Assembly (NCBI GenBank): GCA_004377245.1
Contig: SOIK01000264.1
Span: 1-12,544 of the forward strand
Direction of reading: 5' to 3'
DNA length: 12,544 bases
Source: Sulfurovum sp.
GTDB taxonomy: Bacteria; Campylobacterota; Campylobacteria; Campylobacterales; Sulfurovaceae
Shown here: piece after piece, positions 7,539-12,544 of the stretch
How positions within the stretch are numbered: position 1 is the stretch's first letter
Layout: every line of letters starts with the position of its first letter
Notes under the pieces: generated by a model
The model's input: only the letters and a program-made list of their open reading frames with translations
What the model was told of the DNA's origin: nothing
Databases searched by the model: none
Program-made: the position numbers and the translations under genes

Positions 7539-8444
7539 ATGTTTATCACTAGTTCAGAAACCAAGCAATCATCTTCTAAAATCATAACAAATAAAACAAT
7601 CACTATCTCTGAATCCTATCTGCAAAAAGTCATAGATAGTATCTCTGTACCAAGGCATTACATCTATGAAAAAAAGAACAATTTAAAAGTTAGAAGTTGG
7701 ATAAAGAGAGAGTTTGAATCTTTGGGGTTGCATAGTGTATATCAAGGTGATTATGACAATATCATTGCTACTTATGATGGCGTACTTATGAGTGAGTGTA
7801 CTATCATCATTGGTGGACACTATGATAGCGTACCAAACTCTACAGGAGCAGATGACAATGCCAGTGCTATAGCAGGTCTCTTGGCTACAGCAAAAGCCCT
7901 CAAAGAAGTTGCCCTTTCCTTACCTGTAATGTTCGTGGCATTTAATAGAGAAGAGGATGGGTTGTTGGGGAGTCAAGAGTTTATGGATACTCTTCCTCAA
8001 TCTCTAAGAGAGCAGATAAAATGTGTGCATATACTAGAGATGATAGGCTACTGTAGTCATGAAGCACACTCTCAGCATATCCCCGAAGGACTCCCTATCA
8101 AGGTTAGTGATGTAGGAGACTTCATAGCCATTATCTCAAATAGAGACTCCAACCACCTTATCAAACCTATCATAAAATTGGCAGAGAGCCATCAACCCCA
8201 ATTAGCAGTCAAGGCTTTAAAAGTTTTTCTAGGAGTTGAGAAGTTCTTCCCTCATCTATCACGAAGTGATCATGCACCATTTTGGCAAAGTAGAATACCT
8301 GCTATGATGTGGACAGATACCTCAGAATTTCGCAATCCTCACTACCATAAACCTAGTGATACTCCTGATACTTTAGATTATGAGTTTATGAGAAGAGTTG
8401 TAGAGTTATTGGGTGAGGTGGTGTTGGAGGAGTTGCGTGAGTAA
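7539..8444 (+). CDS. M28-family zinc peptidase
   Basis: This is a 301-aa metallopeptidase with the aminopeptidase fold using two zinc ions. Likely ligands and catalytic residues are all visible: GGHYDSVPNSTGADDNASA (His94, Asp96, Asp105), FNREEDGLLGS (general base Glu138 and ligand Glu139), HILEMIGY (an acidic ligand, Glu in place of the more common Asp), and HYHKPSDTPDTL, which supplies the last His. No signal peptide or membrane segment is present, so it probably acts in the cytoplasm on peptides. The ATG at 7539 follows AAAAGGAAAG. A frame extending back to a TTG at 7482 has no ribosome site and was not used. It is in line with the NADAR gene and probably cotranscribed. The substrate is unknown. 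Confidence 0.92.
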   Translation: MFITSSETKQSSSKIITNKTITISESYLQKVIDSISVPRHYIYEKKNNLKVRSWIKREFESLGLHSVYQGDYDNIIATYDGVLMSECTIIIGGHYDSVPNSTGADDNASAIAGLLATAKALKEVALSLPVMFVAFNREEDGLLGSQEFMDTLPQSLREQIKCVHILEMIGYCSHEAHSQHIPEGLPIKVSDVGDFIAIISNRDSNHLIKPIIKLAESHQPQLAVKALKVFLGVEKFFPHLSRSDHAPFWQSRIPAMMWTDTSEFRNPHYHKPSDTPDTLDYEFMRRVVELLGEVVLEELRE

Positions 8445-8445
8445 G

Positions 8446-8538
8446 ATGAAAGTGCCATCTGAGACTTTGGAGAAGTTGGTGATTTGGAAAGAGACAAAAT
8501 CTTTGAGTACTATTATTAAGAAGTTGGGAAAAACATGA
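8446..8538 (+). CDS. Short ORF coupled to a truncated gene, 30 aa
   Basis: An ATG one base after the peptidase stop opens a 30-codon frame (MKVPSETLEKLVIWKET to KKLGKT). It ends in ATGA, whose ATG starts the next frame. The only ribosome site is GGAGG at 8426-8430, rather far upstream. It resembles nothing I know. The tight packing suggests either a real small gene or the surviving end of a longer one. Confidence 0.4.
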   Translation: MKVPSETLEKLVIWKETKSLSTIIKKLGKT

Positions 8539-8594
8539 AAAGTCTAGAAGAATATATACATTCAAAAAACCTTATAAAGTTATATATTTTATAA
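8535..8594 (+). pseudogene. Gene start truncated in palindrome B
   Basis: The ATG overlaps the preceding stop as ATGA and reads MKSLEEYIHSKN, a normal-looking protein beginning, before running into palindrome B and stopping there after 19 codons. Coupled starts of this kind normally lead into a full gene. I infer that the rest was replaced by the sequence beyond the palindrome, though a chance short frame is possible. Confidence 0.4.
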
Positions 8595-8600
8595 GGTTTT
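8566..8600. repeat. AT-rich palindromic repeat, copy B
   Basis: Arms of 14 bp (AAAACCTTATAAAG and TTTTATAAGGTTTT, one mismatch) surround the centre TTATATA. The core at 8568-8598 differs from copy A by a single base and is in the same orientation, so A and B are direct repeats 1,729 bp apart bracketing the NADAR and peptidase genes. Confidence 0.85.
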
Positions 8601-8647
8601 GCAAATAAGATATTTGGTTCTTGTTTCGTTTCTACCTTTTTCTATAA

Positions 8648-8731
8648 CGTTCAGCTTGAGCGGCGCCGCCACCGAACTTCCCGCGAAGCGCTGCTGTGCT
8701 TCCTGGCGTCCGCTCGAAGCTGGTGTTAGGC
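8648..8731 (-). repeat. attC recombination site
   Basis: On the - strand the order is R'' GCCTAAC (8731-8725), L'' CAGCTTCGAGCGG (8722-8710), a terminal region, L' CCGCTCAAGCTG (8663-8652) and the R' core beginning at 8648. The arms pair over 12 bp with one extrahelical base, which on the + (recombining bottom) strand is G8716. T8709 is a second unpaired base before a further CGCC/GGCG pairing. The inner part can fold again (GAAGC 8685-8689 with GCTTC 8698-8702). An extrahelical G, paired arms and an unpaired spacer next to the cores are the defining attC features. Confidence 0.9.
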
Positions 8732-8783
8732 AGCCCCATTGCGAAGCCAGCGTCCTGCCCATGAGGCCCTCATATTGCTATCC

Positions 8784-9101
8784 TTATTGCAACTCCCCTT
8801 CTCCAACCGGCTCGCGTGCCGTGGAGAAATATCCCATCTTGCGGATATCGCTGAAATGTAGGTAGACTGGCCCCTCGTTTCTCAGAAGATCAAGCACATC
8901 TGAGTACTGCTCCGGTGGATAATGGCACGCGATAAAACCAGACGGAAGCTTCGTGTCGTGCGCCTGAACATCGTTTGAGTTCTTGTAGAACCTGACGTTG
9001 GCAACCGTTGCCCGGTTTTCATCGTATAGCCAGATCATAGCTCTCAGGAAATAGCCTGTCCCACCGGCGAAATGTTGAACCTGATACTTTTCGATTTTCA
9101 T
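8784..9101 (-). CDS. Integron cassette protein of unknown function, 105 aa
   Basis: This is the only ORF of the cassette and is oriented towards the attC, as in standard cassettes. The stop lies 52 bp before the attC left core. The ATG follows a near-perfect AAGGAGGGG ribosome site. The protein is soluble, with no signal or membrane segment. It starts with a beta-strand-like KIEKYQVQHFAGGTGYFLRAMIWLYDE and has a central VANVRFYKNS. Its C-terminal half is LPSGFIACHYPPEQYSDVLDLLRNEGPVYLHFS. The alternating pattern and size fit the many small hypothetical cassette proteins, but I cannot name a domain. Its G+C content and codon use (GCC, CCG and CGC codons) are foreign to this genome, which supports recent transfer. 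Confidence 0.88.
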   Translation of the reverse strand: MKIEKYQVQHFAGGTGYFLRAMIWLYDENRATVANVRFYKNSNDVQAHDTKLPSGFIACHYPPEQYSDVLDLLRNEGPVYLHFSDIRKMGYFSTAREPVGEGELQ

Positions 9102-9198
9102 GATCCCCTCCTTTTTAGGTATGATGCTCTCAGAAATCAGTGAGGCAAATAGTACTAACGTCTGCTCCCCTTTGTTCGGCAGCCTAACTATTTATTAG

Positions 9199-9424
9199 GG
9201 GAACAAAATGTCCCACTATTAGTGTATTTTTCATATTAGTAGTATATCAAAAATGTCTGTCTATTTCTAAAAATATGACAATTTGACAGATTTTTTCCAT
9301 GCTTTGTGAAAAAACTATACAATTATTATACATGCTTATGTCCTTTTAGTCAGATTTGAGCCAATATCTGGACAAAGTGTTCCTCTATTTGCCAAATAAT
9401 CCATTAAAAGGACACTTTGTCCTT
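9199..9424. repeat. Three GGACA-NNN-TGTCC palindromes
   Basis: Three related palindromes lie within 226 bp. Site 1 is GGGAACAAAATGTCCC (9199-9214), with one bulged A. Site 2 is GGACAAAGTGTTCC (9370-9383), with one bulged T. Site 3 is AAGGACACTTTGTCCTT (9408-9424), perfect, and inverted relative to site 2 (centres AAG and CTT). A half-like GGAACAAAGT recurs at 9748-9757 near the hemoglobin promoter. The size fits operators of a dimeric regulator. Confidence 0.55.
9221..9250 (-). promoter_or_regulatory. Possible promoter reading into the cassette
   Basis: On the - strand TTGATA (9250-9245) and TACACT (9226-9221) are 18 bp apart and lie 34 bp before the cassette start. This position would let host DNA supply the promoter that promoterless cassettes need. 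In such AT-rich DNA the match may be chance. Confidence 0.3.
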
Positions 9425-9485
9425 CAAGTGAAAGGTTAGAAATATGAAGATAAAAATATTTCTCTCCAAAATGATTAGCTGATTC

Positions 9486-9682
9486 AAAACCTTATAATCT
9501 AACATATTTTATAGCGTTTGTCGCTACAACGACATTCAAAAGTACTAGATCAGAAATGAAAACCTTATAAAGTTATATATTTTATAATGTTTATCGCTGT
9601 AGCGACACCTTTTTACTATAGTACTAAAATTTACAGATGAAAACATTATAAAACATGCCTATATGGGAGATTTTATAATTAA
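9486..9682. repeat. Degenerate tandem array of the palindrome (copies C, D, E)
   Basis: Copy C (9488-9518), copy D (9561-9591) and copy E (9642-9682, with its centre expanded to 17 bp) repeat the AACCTTATAA/TTTTATAA arms at spacings of 73 and 81 bp. C and D are each followed directly by a second small palindrome: GTCGCTACAACGAC (9520-9533) and ATCGCTGTAGCGAC (9593-9606). AGTACTA recurs at 9541 and 9620. The repeat unit is therefore about 75-80 bp and longer than the palindrome alone. The left arms are better conserved than the right arms. Confidence 0.7.
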
Positions 9683-9719
9683 ATATCAAAGATATATAGA
9701 TAACTTTTAAAATTTCTGA

Positions 9720-9748
9720 TTGACTTAGAGTTTATTGTAGTATATATG
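9720..9748 (+). promoter_or_regulatory. Possible promoter of the truncated hemoglobin gene
   Basis: TTGACT (9720-9725) is a good -35 box, and TATATA/TATATG (9741-9748) lies 15-17 bp downstream. A start near 9755 would leave a leader of about 75 bases containing the hairpin at 9783-9816. Confidence 0.4.
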
Positions 9749-9782
9749 GAACAAAGTCAGTACATACAAAGTGCACATGAAA

Positions 9783-9816
9783 CCTTTATAATCAATAAGC
9801 TCATTATTATGAAAGG
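9783..9816 (+). promoter_or_regulatory. Hairpin covering the hemoglobin ribosome binding site
   Basis: CCTTTATAAT (9783-9792) can pair with ATTAT-G-AAAGG (9806-9816): ten pairs, one bulged G and a 13-base loop. The right arm contains the AAAGG of the AAAGGAGAG ribosome site. Pairing would hide it and could limit translation. The stem is A/U-rich and weak, so the effect is uncertain. Confidence 0.35.
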
Positions 9817-9827
9817 AGAGCAAAACT

Positions 9828-10190
9828 ATGAAAAATACATTATATGATCGGCTAGGCGGAGCTGAAGTCATTAGGAAATTGGCAAACGATATAGCAGAAA
9901 ATCATCTTGCTAACCCTCTTATAAAAACTCGATTTGAAGTAGTTGAGAATATGGATAAGGTGAAAGAAATGGTTTTTGAATTTATTTGTGCCGGTACCGG
10001 TGGTCCTCAGACCTATACAGGTAAAGATATGCTGAGTGCACACAAGGGGATGAATGTTTCCGAACAAGAATTCATAGCGGTGGTGGATGATATCCTTGCT
10101 GCAATGGATCAAAATAATATTGGTGAAACTGAAAAAAATGAGATGCTGGTGATTGCCTATTCGCTCAAAGGTGAAATTATACGTGTATAA
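9828..10190 (+). CDS. Group 1 truncated hemoglobin
   Basis: This is a 120-aa heme protein of the two-on-two globin fold, expected to bind O2 or NO in the cytoplasm. The N-terminal LYDRLGGAEVIRKL is the usual opening. GGPQTYTGKDMLSAHKGMNVSEQEF holds the E-F region with proximal His72. The C-terminal helix ends SLKGEII. Compared by eye with typical members, the B9-B10 Phe-Tyr pair appears replaced by Ile22-Ala23, so the distal Tyr that stabilises bound O2 in many family members seems absent. The start is fixed by AAAGGAGAG 7-8 bases upstream. The gene stands alone between the repeat region and the convergent superoxide dismutase. NO detoxification or oxygen sensing is inferred from the family and neighbour only. 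Confidence 0.92.
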   Translation: MKNTLYDRLGGAEVIRKLANDIAENHLANPLIKTRFEVVENMDKVKEMVFEFICAGTGGPQTYTGKDMLSAHKGMNVSEQEFIAVVDDILAAMDQNNIGETEKNEMLVIAYSLKGEIIRV

Positions 10191-10280
10191 ACAGAATATG
10201 ATATTGAAACTTCTTTCCTTCCTTTACGGGATCTAAAGATCTTTCTCTATCAAGGGGCAGCCAAATGCTCTTTGTTTAAA

Positions 10281-10321
10281 TGATCATGAGAAATCTCTGT
10301 CTGTTCCTCATAAAAAGATCA
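10281..10321. terminator. Inverted repeat between convergent hemoglobin and SOD genes
   Basis: TGATC-ATGAG (10281-10290) faces CTCAT-aaaaa-GATCA (10307-10321), giving two 5-bp pairings with an internal bulge. The right end overlaps the SOD stop codon. A second small palindrome, GATCT-AA-AGATC, lies upstream around 10230. Neither has a clear T tail, so a shared terminator is only a suggestion. Confidence 0.25.
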
Positions 10322-10960
10322 CTTCCCTTCTTTAAATTCACATGCACCACTATACTCGTCACATGGAAATTCAATATACAGATGATTCGCCAAATTCTCT
10401 GAAACAAAATCCCAATTGACCAGTTCCCACCATTTTTCAAGATACGCTGCCCTTACATTTCTATAATCTATATAGTAGGCATGTTCCCAGACATCACAGG
10501 TGAGTAAAGGTCTATGCTCATAAAGGATCGGATTATCGGCGTTAGATCGTGCTTCGATGATCAAGCTGCTCTCTTTGTTGATGCTCAGCCATACCCATCC
10601 TGATCCAAACAGGGTTGCAGCAGTTTGCAGGAAACGTTCTTTAAATTGCTCCATTGAATCAAAGTCACGTTGTATCCACTCTAACAACGTATCTGAAGGT
10701 GCACTTTTTTTGCTGCTCATTCCATTGAAGTAAAAGTCATGATTGTAAACCTGAGAAGCATTGTTAAAAATGCCTCCATCAGATTTTTTAATGATCTCTT
10801 CGAGTGCCATCTCTGCAAACTCTGTATCTTTGATCAATGTATTTAATTTATTGACATAGCCCGCATGGTGCTTACCGTGATGATACTGCATAGTTTCTTT
10901 TGAGATATACGGTTCCAAAGCATTTTCATCAAAAGGCAATTTCATTAATGTATGTGTCAT
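10319..10960 (-). CDS. sodB: Iron-type superoxide dismutase
   Basis: It dismutates superoxide to O2 and H2O2 in the cytoplasm. The protein has 213 aa, and the metal ligands are His27 (QYHHGKHH), His74 (VYNHDFYF), Asp156 and His160 (CDVWEHAYYIDYRN). Gln70, four residues before His74, together with Ala141 in SNADNP, is the arrangement of iron enzymes rather than manganese enzymes. Two oddities are visible: the usual FYWN next to the second ligand is FYFN (Trp to Phe78), and the chain continues about 20 residues beyond the usual NLA end with a CX6C tail (FPCDEYSGACEF). The ATG follows AAAGGAAT. It is convergent with the hemoglobin gene and divergent from the RNase-like gene. Confidence 0.95.
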   Translation of the reverse strand: MTHTLMKLPFDENALEPYISKETMQYHHGKHHAGYVNKLNTLIKDTEFAEMALEEIIKKSDGGIFNNASQVYNHDFYFNGMSSKKSAPSDTLLEWIQRDFDSMEQFKERFLQTAATLFGSGWVWLSINKESSLIIEARSNADNPILYEHRPLLTCDVWEHAYYIDYRNVRAAYLEKWWELVNWDFVSENLANHLYIEFPCDEYSGACEFKEGK

Positions 10961-11150
10961 AATAATTCCTTTCCATATTCTAATTTTAAAGAAAATATGT
11001 ATTTCATTTTAGATTTTAAACAGAAAGTATGTAATACTTGTGTAGTGAAATATTTTAGTAAAAATCTATACTTAACTTACTGATCCACTGATCTTAATGA
11101 AACTATAAACTAAAGGGAGTAAACTAAAAGAATAAAGTTAAGGAGTTCTC

Positions 11151-12544
11151 ATGGCAATATTACAATCATACGGCGCTGCCGAGGTCGTTACTGGTTCCTG
11201 TCATCTACTACAGTTACAATATGGAACAAAGATTCTAGTGGACTGTGGAATGTTTCAGGGACTGGAGGAAGAGCGTAATGAGAACCCTTTTGGTTTTGAT
11301 CCTGCAGATGTGGACTTTCTTCTTATTACACATGGGCATCTTGATCATGTAGGACGCATCCCTAAACTGGTCAAGGAAGGCTTTAAAGGAACTATCATCA
11401 CACACCGCTCAACGATGGATTTGGCTGAAGTGGTTATGCTTGACAGTGCACGCCTAATGAAAGAAGAATACAAAACTCGCTATAGAAAAGCAGAGCGTCG
11501 TGGTGAGGAAAAAGAGGTAAAAGAGCCTCTTTACACGGAGAATGATGTACAGGATGTCTATCATTGTCCGATGATCTTTGCTACTTATAATGAACAGATC
11601 GATCTTGGAAATGGTATTTTTGTAAACTTTAAAAATGCTGGGCATATTCTTGACTCGGCGATCATTCAAGTGATGTTTGAAGAAGATGGAGCAAAAAAAA
11701 CAGTTGTTTTCAGCGGAGACCTTGGTAATGAGGATGATCTGGTTATGCCTTCCCCTGATATCATTGAAGAAGCAGATGTTCTCTTCATCGAATCTACCTA
11801 TGGAGATAGAAACCATAAAGGGGTTAAAGAGAGTGATCTTGAATTGAAACATGTGATACAGAAGACATTCATGAATGACGGGAACGTCCTTATCCCCTCT
11901 TTTGCTATAGAACGTACTCAAGAGATATTGTGTCTGCTTAAACAGATGTATGACAGAGGTGAACTGCCGGTGTGTCAGATCTTTCTTGATTCACCCATGG
12001 CGATCCGTGCGACAGAGATCTATAAACGATATCACGAAGAGTTAAGTGAGTGTTGTAATGAGTTTTTAGAACGTGATGGTACGATTTTTGATTTTCCGTA
12101 TCTACACTATACTCCCAGTGTACAAGACTCCATAGAGATCAATGATGAAGATTCCCACTGTATCATTATCGCTGGTGCAGGTATGTGTAATGGTGGACGT
12201 ATACTCCAACACTTTAAACATCGTCTCTGGAATGAAAAGAATGCGCTTGTATTTGTAGGGTATCAGGTACAAGGCACACTTGGACGAAAGATCGTAGATG
12301 GTGCCAAAAAGATCAAAGTGTATGGTGAGGATATAATCATCAAAGCAAAAGTACACACCATTAATGGATTTTCCGCACATGCAGATCAAAATGGTCTTAT
12401 AGATTGGATGAGTAAATTCAAGAAACTAGATAAAATTTTCCTCATCCATGGAGAAAGAGATAAACAGGAGATATTCCAAAAAGAGATAGAGAGACGTTTA
12501 CATAAAAAAGCACATATTGTGAAACATGGAGAGAAGATCGGTAT
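11151..12544 (+). CDS. MBL-fold/beta-CASP RNA-processing metallohydrolase (3' end outside window)
   Basis: The frame is open for 464 codons to the window end and is only slightly short of the usual 460-480 aa. The zinc site motif is THGHLDHVGRIP (His61, His63, Asp65, His66; Gly62 replaces the common Ala). NAGHILDSA and SGDLGNE supply the next ligands. The beta-CASP part follows with IESTYGDRNH, LIPSFAIERTQEIL, the IIIAGAGMCNGGRILQHF motif and the GFSAHADQ histidine motif. Bacterial members are RNA endo/exonucleases of the CPSF73-like group, separate from RNase J. The ATG lies 5 bases after AAGGAG. A leader of about 190 bp separates it from the divergent sodB. No frameshift was seen. Confidence 0.93.
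   Translation, partial: MAILQSYGAAEVVTGSCHLLQLQYGTKILVDCGMFQGLEEERNENPFGFDPADVDFLLITHGHLDHVGRIPKLVKEGFKGTIITHRSTMDLAEVVMLDSARLMKEEYKTRYRKAERRGEEKEVKEPLYTENDVQDVYHCPMIFATYNEQIDLGNGIFVNFKNAGHILDSAIIQVMFEEDGAKKTVVFSGDLGNEDDLVMPSPDIIEEADVLFIESTYGDRNHKGVKESDLELKHVIQKTFMNDGNVLIPSFAIERTQEILCLLKQMYDRGELPVCQIFLDSPMAIRATEIYKRYHEELSECCNEFLERDGTIFDFPYLHYTPSVQDSIEINDEDSHCIIIAGAGMCNGGRILQHFKHRLWNEKNALVFVGYQVQGTLGRKIVDGAKKIKVYGEDIIIKAKVHTINGFSAHADQNGLIDWMSKFKKLDKIFLIHGERDKQEIFQKEIERRLHKKAHIVKHGEKIG

Larger units (their letters stand above)
8648..9187 (-). mobile_element. Single integron gene cassette
   Basis: Read on the - strand, the 540-bp unit begins at the crossover point of GTTAGGC (9188-9182, G^TT). 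It carries an 86-base leader, one ORF and a complete attC, and ends at the next G^TT core (GTTATAG, 8648-8642). The attC left core GCCTAAC (8731-8725) is the exact complement of the core at the cassette start, as required for an excised circle. Base composition is unlike the surroundings: bases 8641-8700 have 37 G+C of 60, whereas 9241-9300, just outside, have 14 of 60. No integrase gene, attI or second attC lies in the window, so this is a lone cassette, probably inserted at a secondary site. Confidence 0.88.
9188..9827. other. 640-bp gene-free region with two repeat families
   Basis: No ORF with a credible start was found. From left to right the region holds a possible - strand promoter pointing at the cassette (9221-9250), three GGACA-type palindromes (9199-9424), a degenerate array of the AACCTTATAA palindrome (9488-9682), a possible promoter (9720-9748) and a hairpin over the ribosome site of the hemoglobin gene. 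It is extremely AT-rich. A weak TCTGTC/GACAGA pairing followed by six T (9256-9296) has a loop too long to call a terminator. Confidence 0.6.

Noticed and set aside
8599..8865. 88-codon + strand frame across the attC and the cassette end
   Set aside because: It lies opposite the cassette ORF and inside the attC. It is cysteine- and arginine-rich in the manner of a frame read through a structured G+C-rich site, and has no ribosome site.
9256..9296. Intrinsic terminator (TCTGTC/GACAGA followed by six T)
   Set aside because: The stem is only 6 bp with a 23-base loop, and no gene ends just upstream on the + strand.
6839..9682. CRISPR array or insertion-sequence ends
   Set aside because: The palindromes are irregularly spaced with only a few copies and no unique equal-length spacers, and no transposase gene or target-site duplication was found.
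11454..12389. - strand frames opposite the MBL-fold gene
   Set aside because: The + strand frame is continuous and carries all zinc-site and beta-CASP motifs; the - strand frames are shadows.

Overview
The window is AT-rich and carries housekeeping genes whose products look like Campylobacterota (Epsilonproteobacteria), most like the free-living sulfur oxidisers of the Sulfurovum/Sulfurimonas type. This assignment rests on codon use, gene order and protein style read by eye, not on a database match.

Left part (1-3200), + strand: a tight run of overlapping genes. It begins with the 3' part of purQ, followed by a membrane-anchored SH3-like protein, a PlsC-type 1-acylglycerol-3-phosphate acyltransferase, the fluoride channel crcB and an 86-aa protein of unknown function that starts at a TTG. 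A 51-aa, extremely lysine-rich protein too short for routine gene calling follows with its own possible promoter. Middle part (3215-6698), - strand: a nitrilase-family hydrolase upstream of phosphoenolpyruvate synthase (ppsA), converging on the left-hand genes.

Accessory part (about 6840-9700): this is the interesting section. Near-identical AT-rich palindromes (12-bp arms, 7-bp centre) sit at 6839 and 8568, and degenerate relatives sit at 9488, 9561 and 9642. The first two are in direct orientation and bracket a NADAR-domain protein, an M28 zinc peptidase and a short coupled ORF. The reading frame of a further gene stops inside the second palindrome as if cut there. About 50 bp beyond it lies a complete, single integron gene cassette (8648-9187, - strand). 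It has a full attC site, a G+C-rich 105-aa ORF of unknown function with a strong ribosome binding site, and a GTTAGGC core at its start that matches the attC. No integrase gene or further attC is in the window, so this is a lone cassette in a non-integron place. The following 640 bp holds no gene. It contains the degenerate palindrome array and a second family of GGACA-NNN-TGTCC palindromes.

Right part (9828-12544): a group 1 truncated hemoglobin (+), an iron-type superoxide dismutase with an unusual cysteine-containing tail (-), and a metallo-beta-lactamase/beta-CASP RNase-like protein (+) that runs off the window end. The hemoglobin and superoxide dismutase suggest oxygen or nitric-oxide handling beside the accessory region.

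Overall, a conserved chromosomal backbone is interrupted by small accessory modules that look as if they were placed by site-specific recombination: integron integrase for the cassette, and possibly a tyrosine (Xer-like) recombinase for the palindrome-bounded block. No transposase, CRISPR array, tRNA or rRNA gene was seen.
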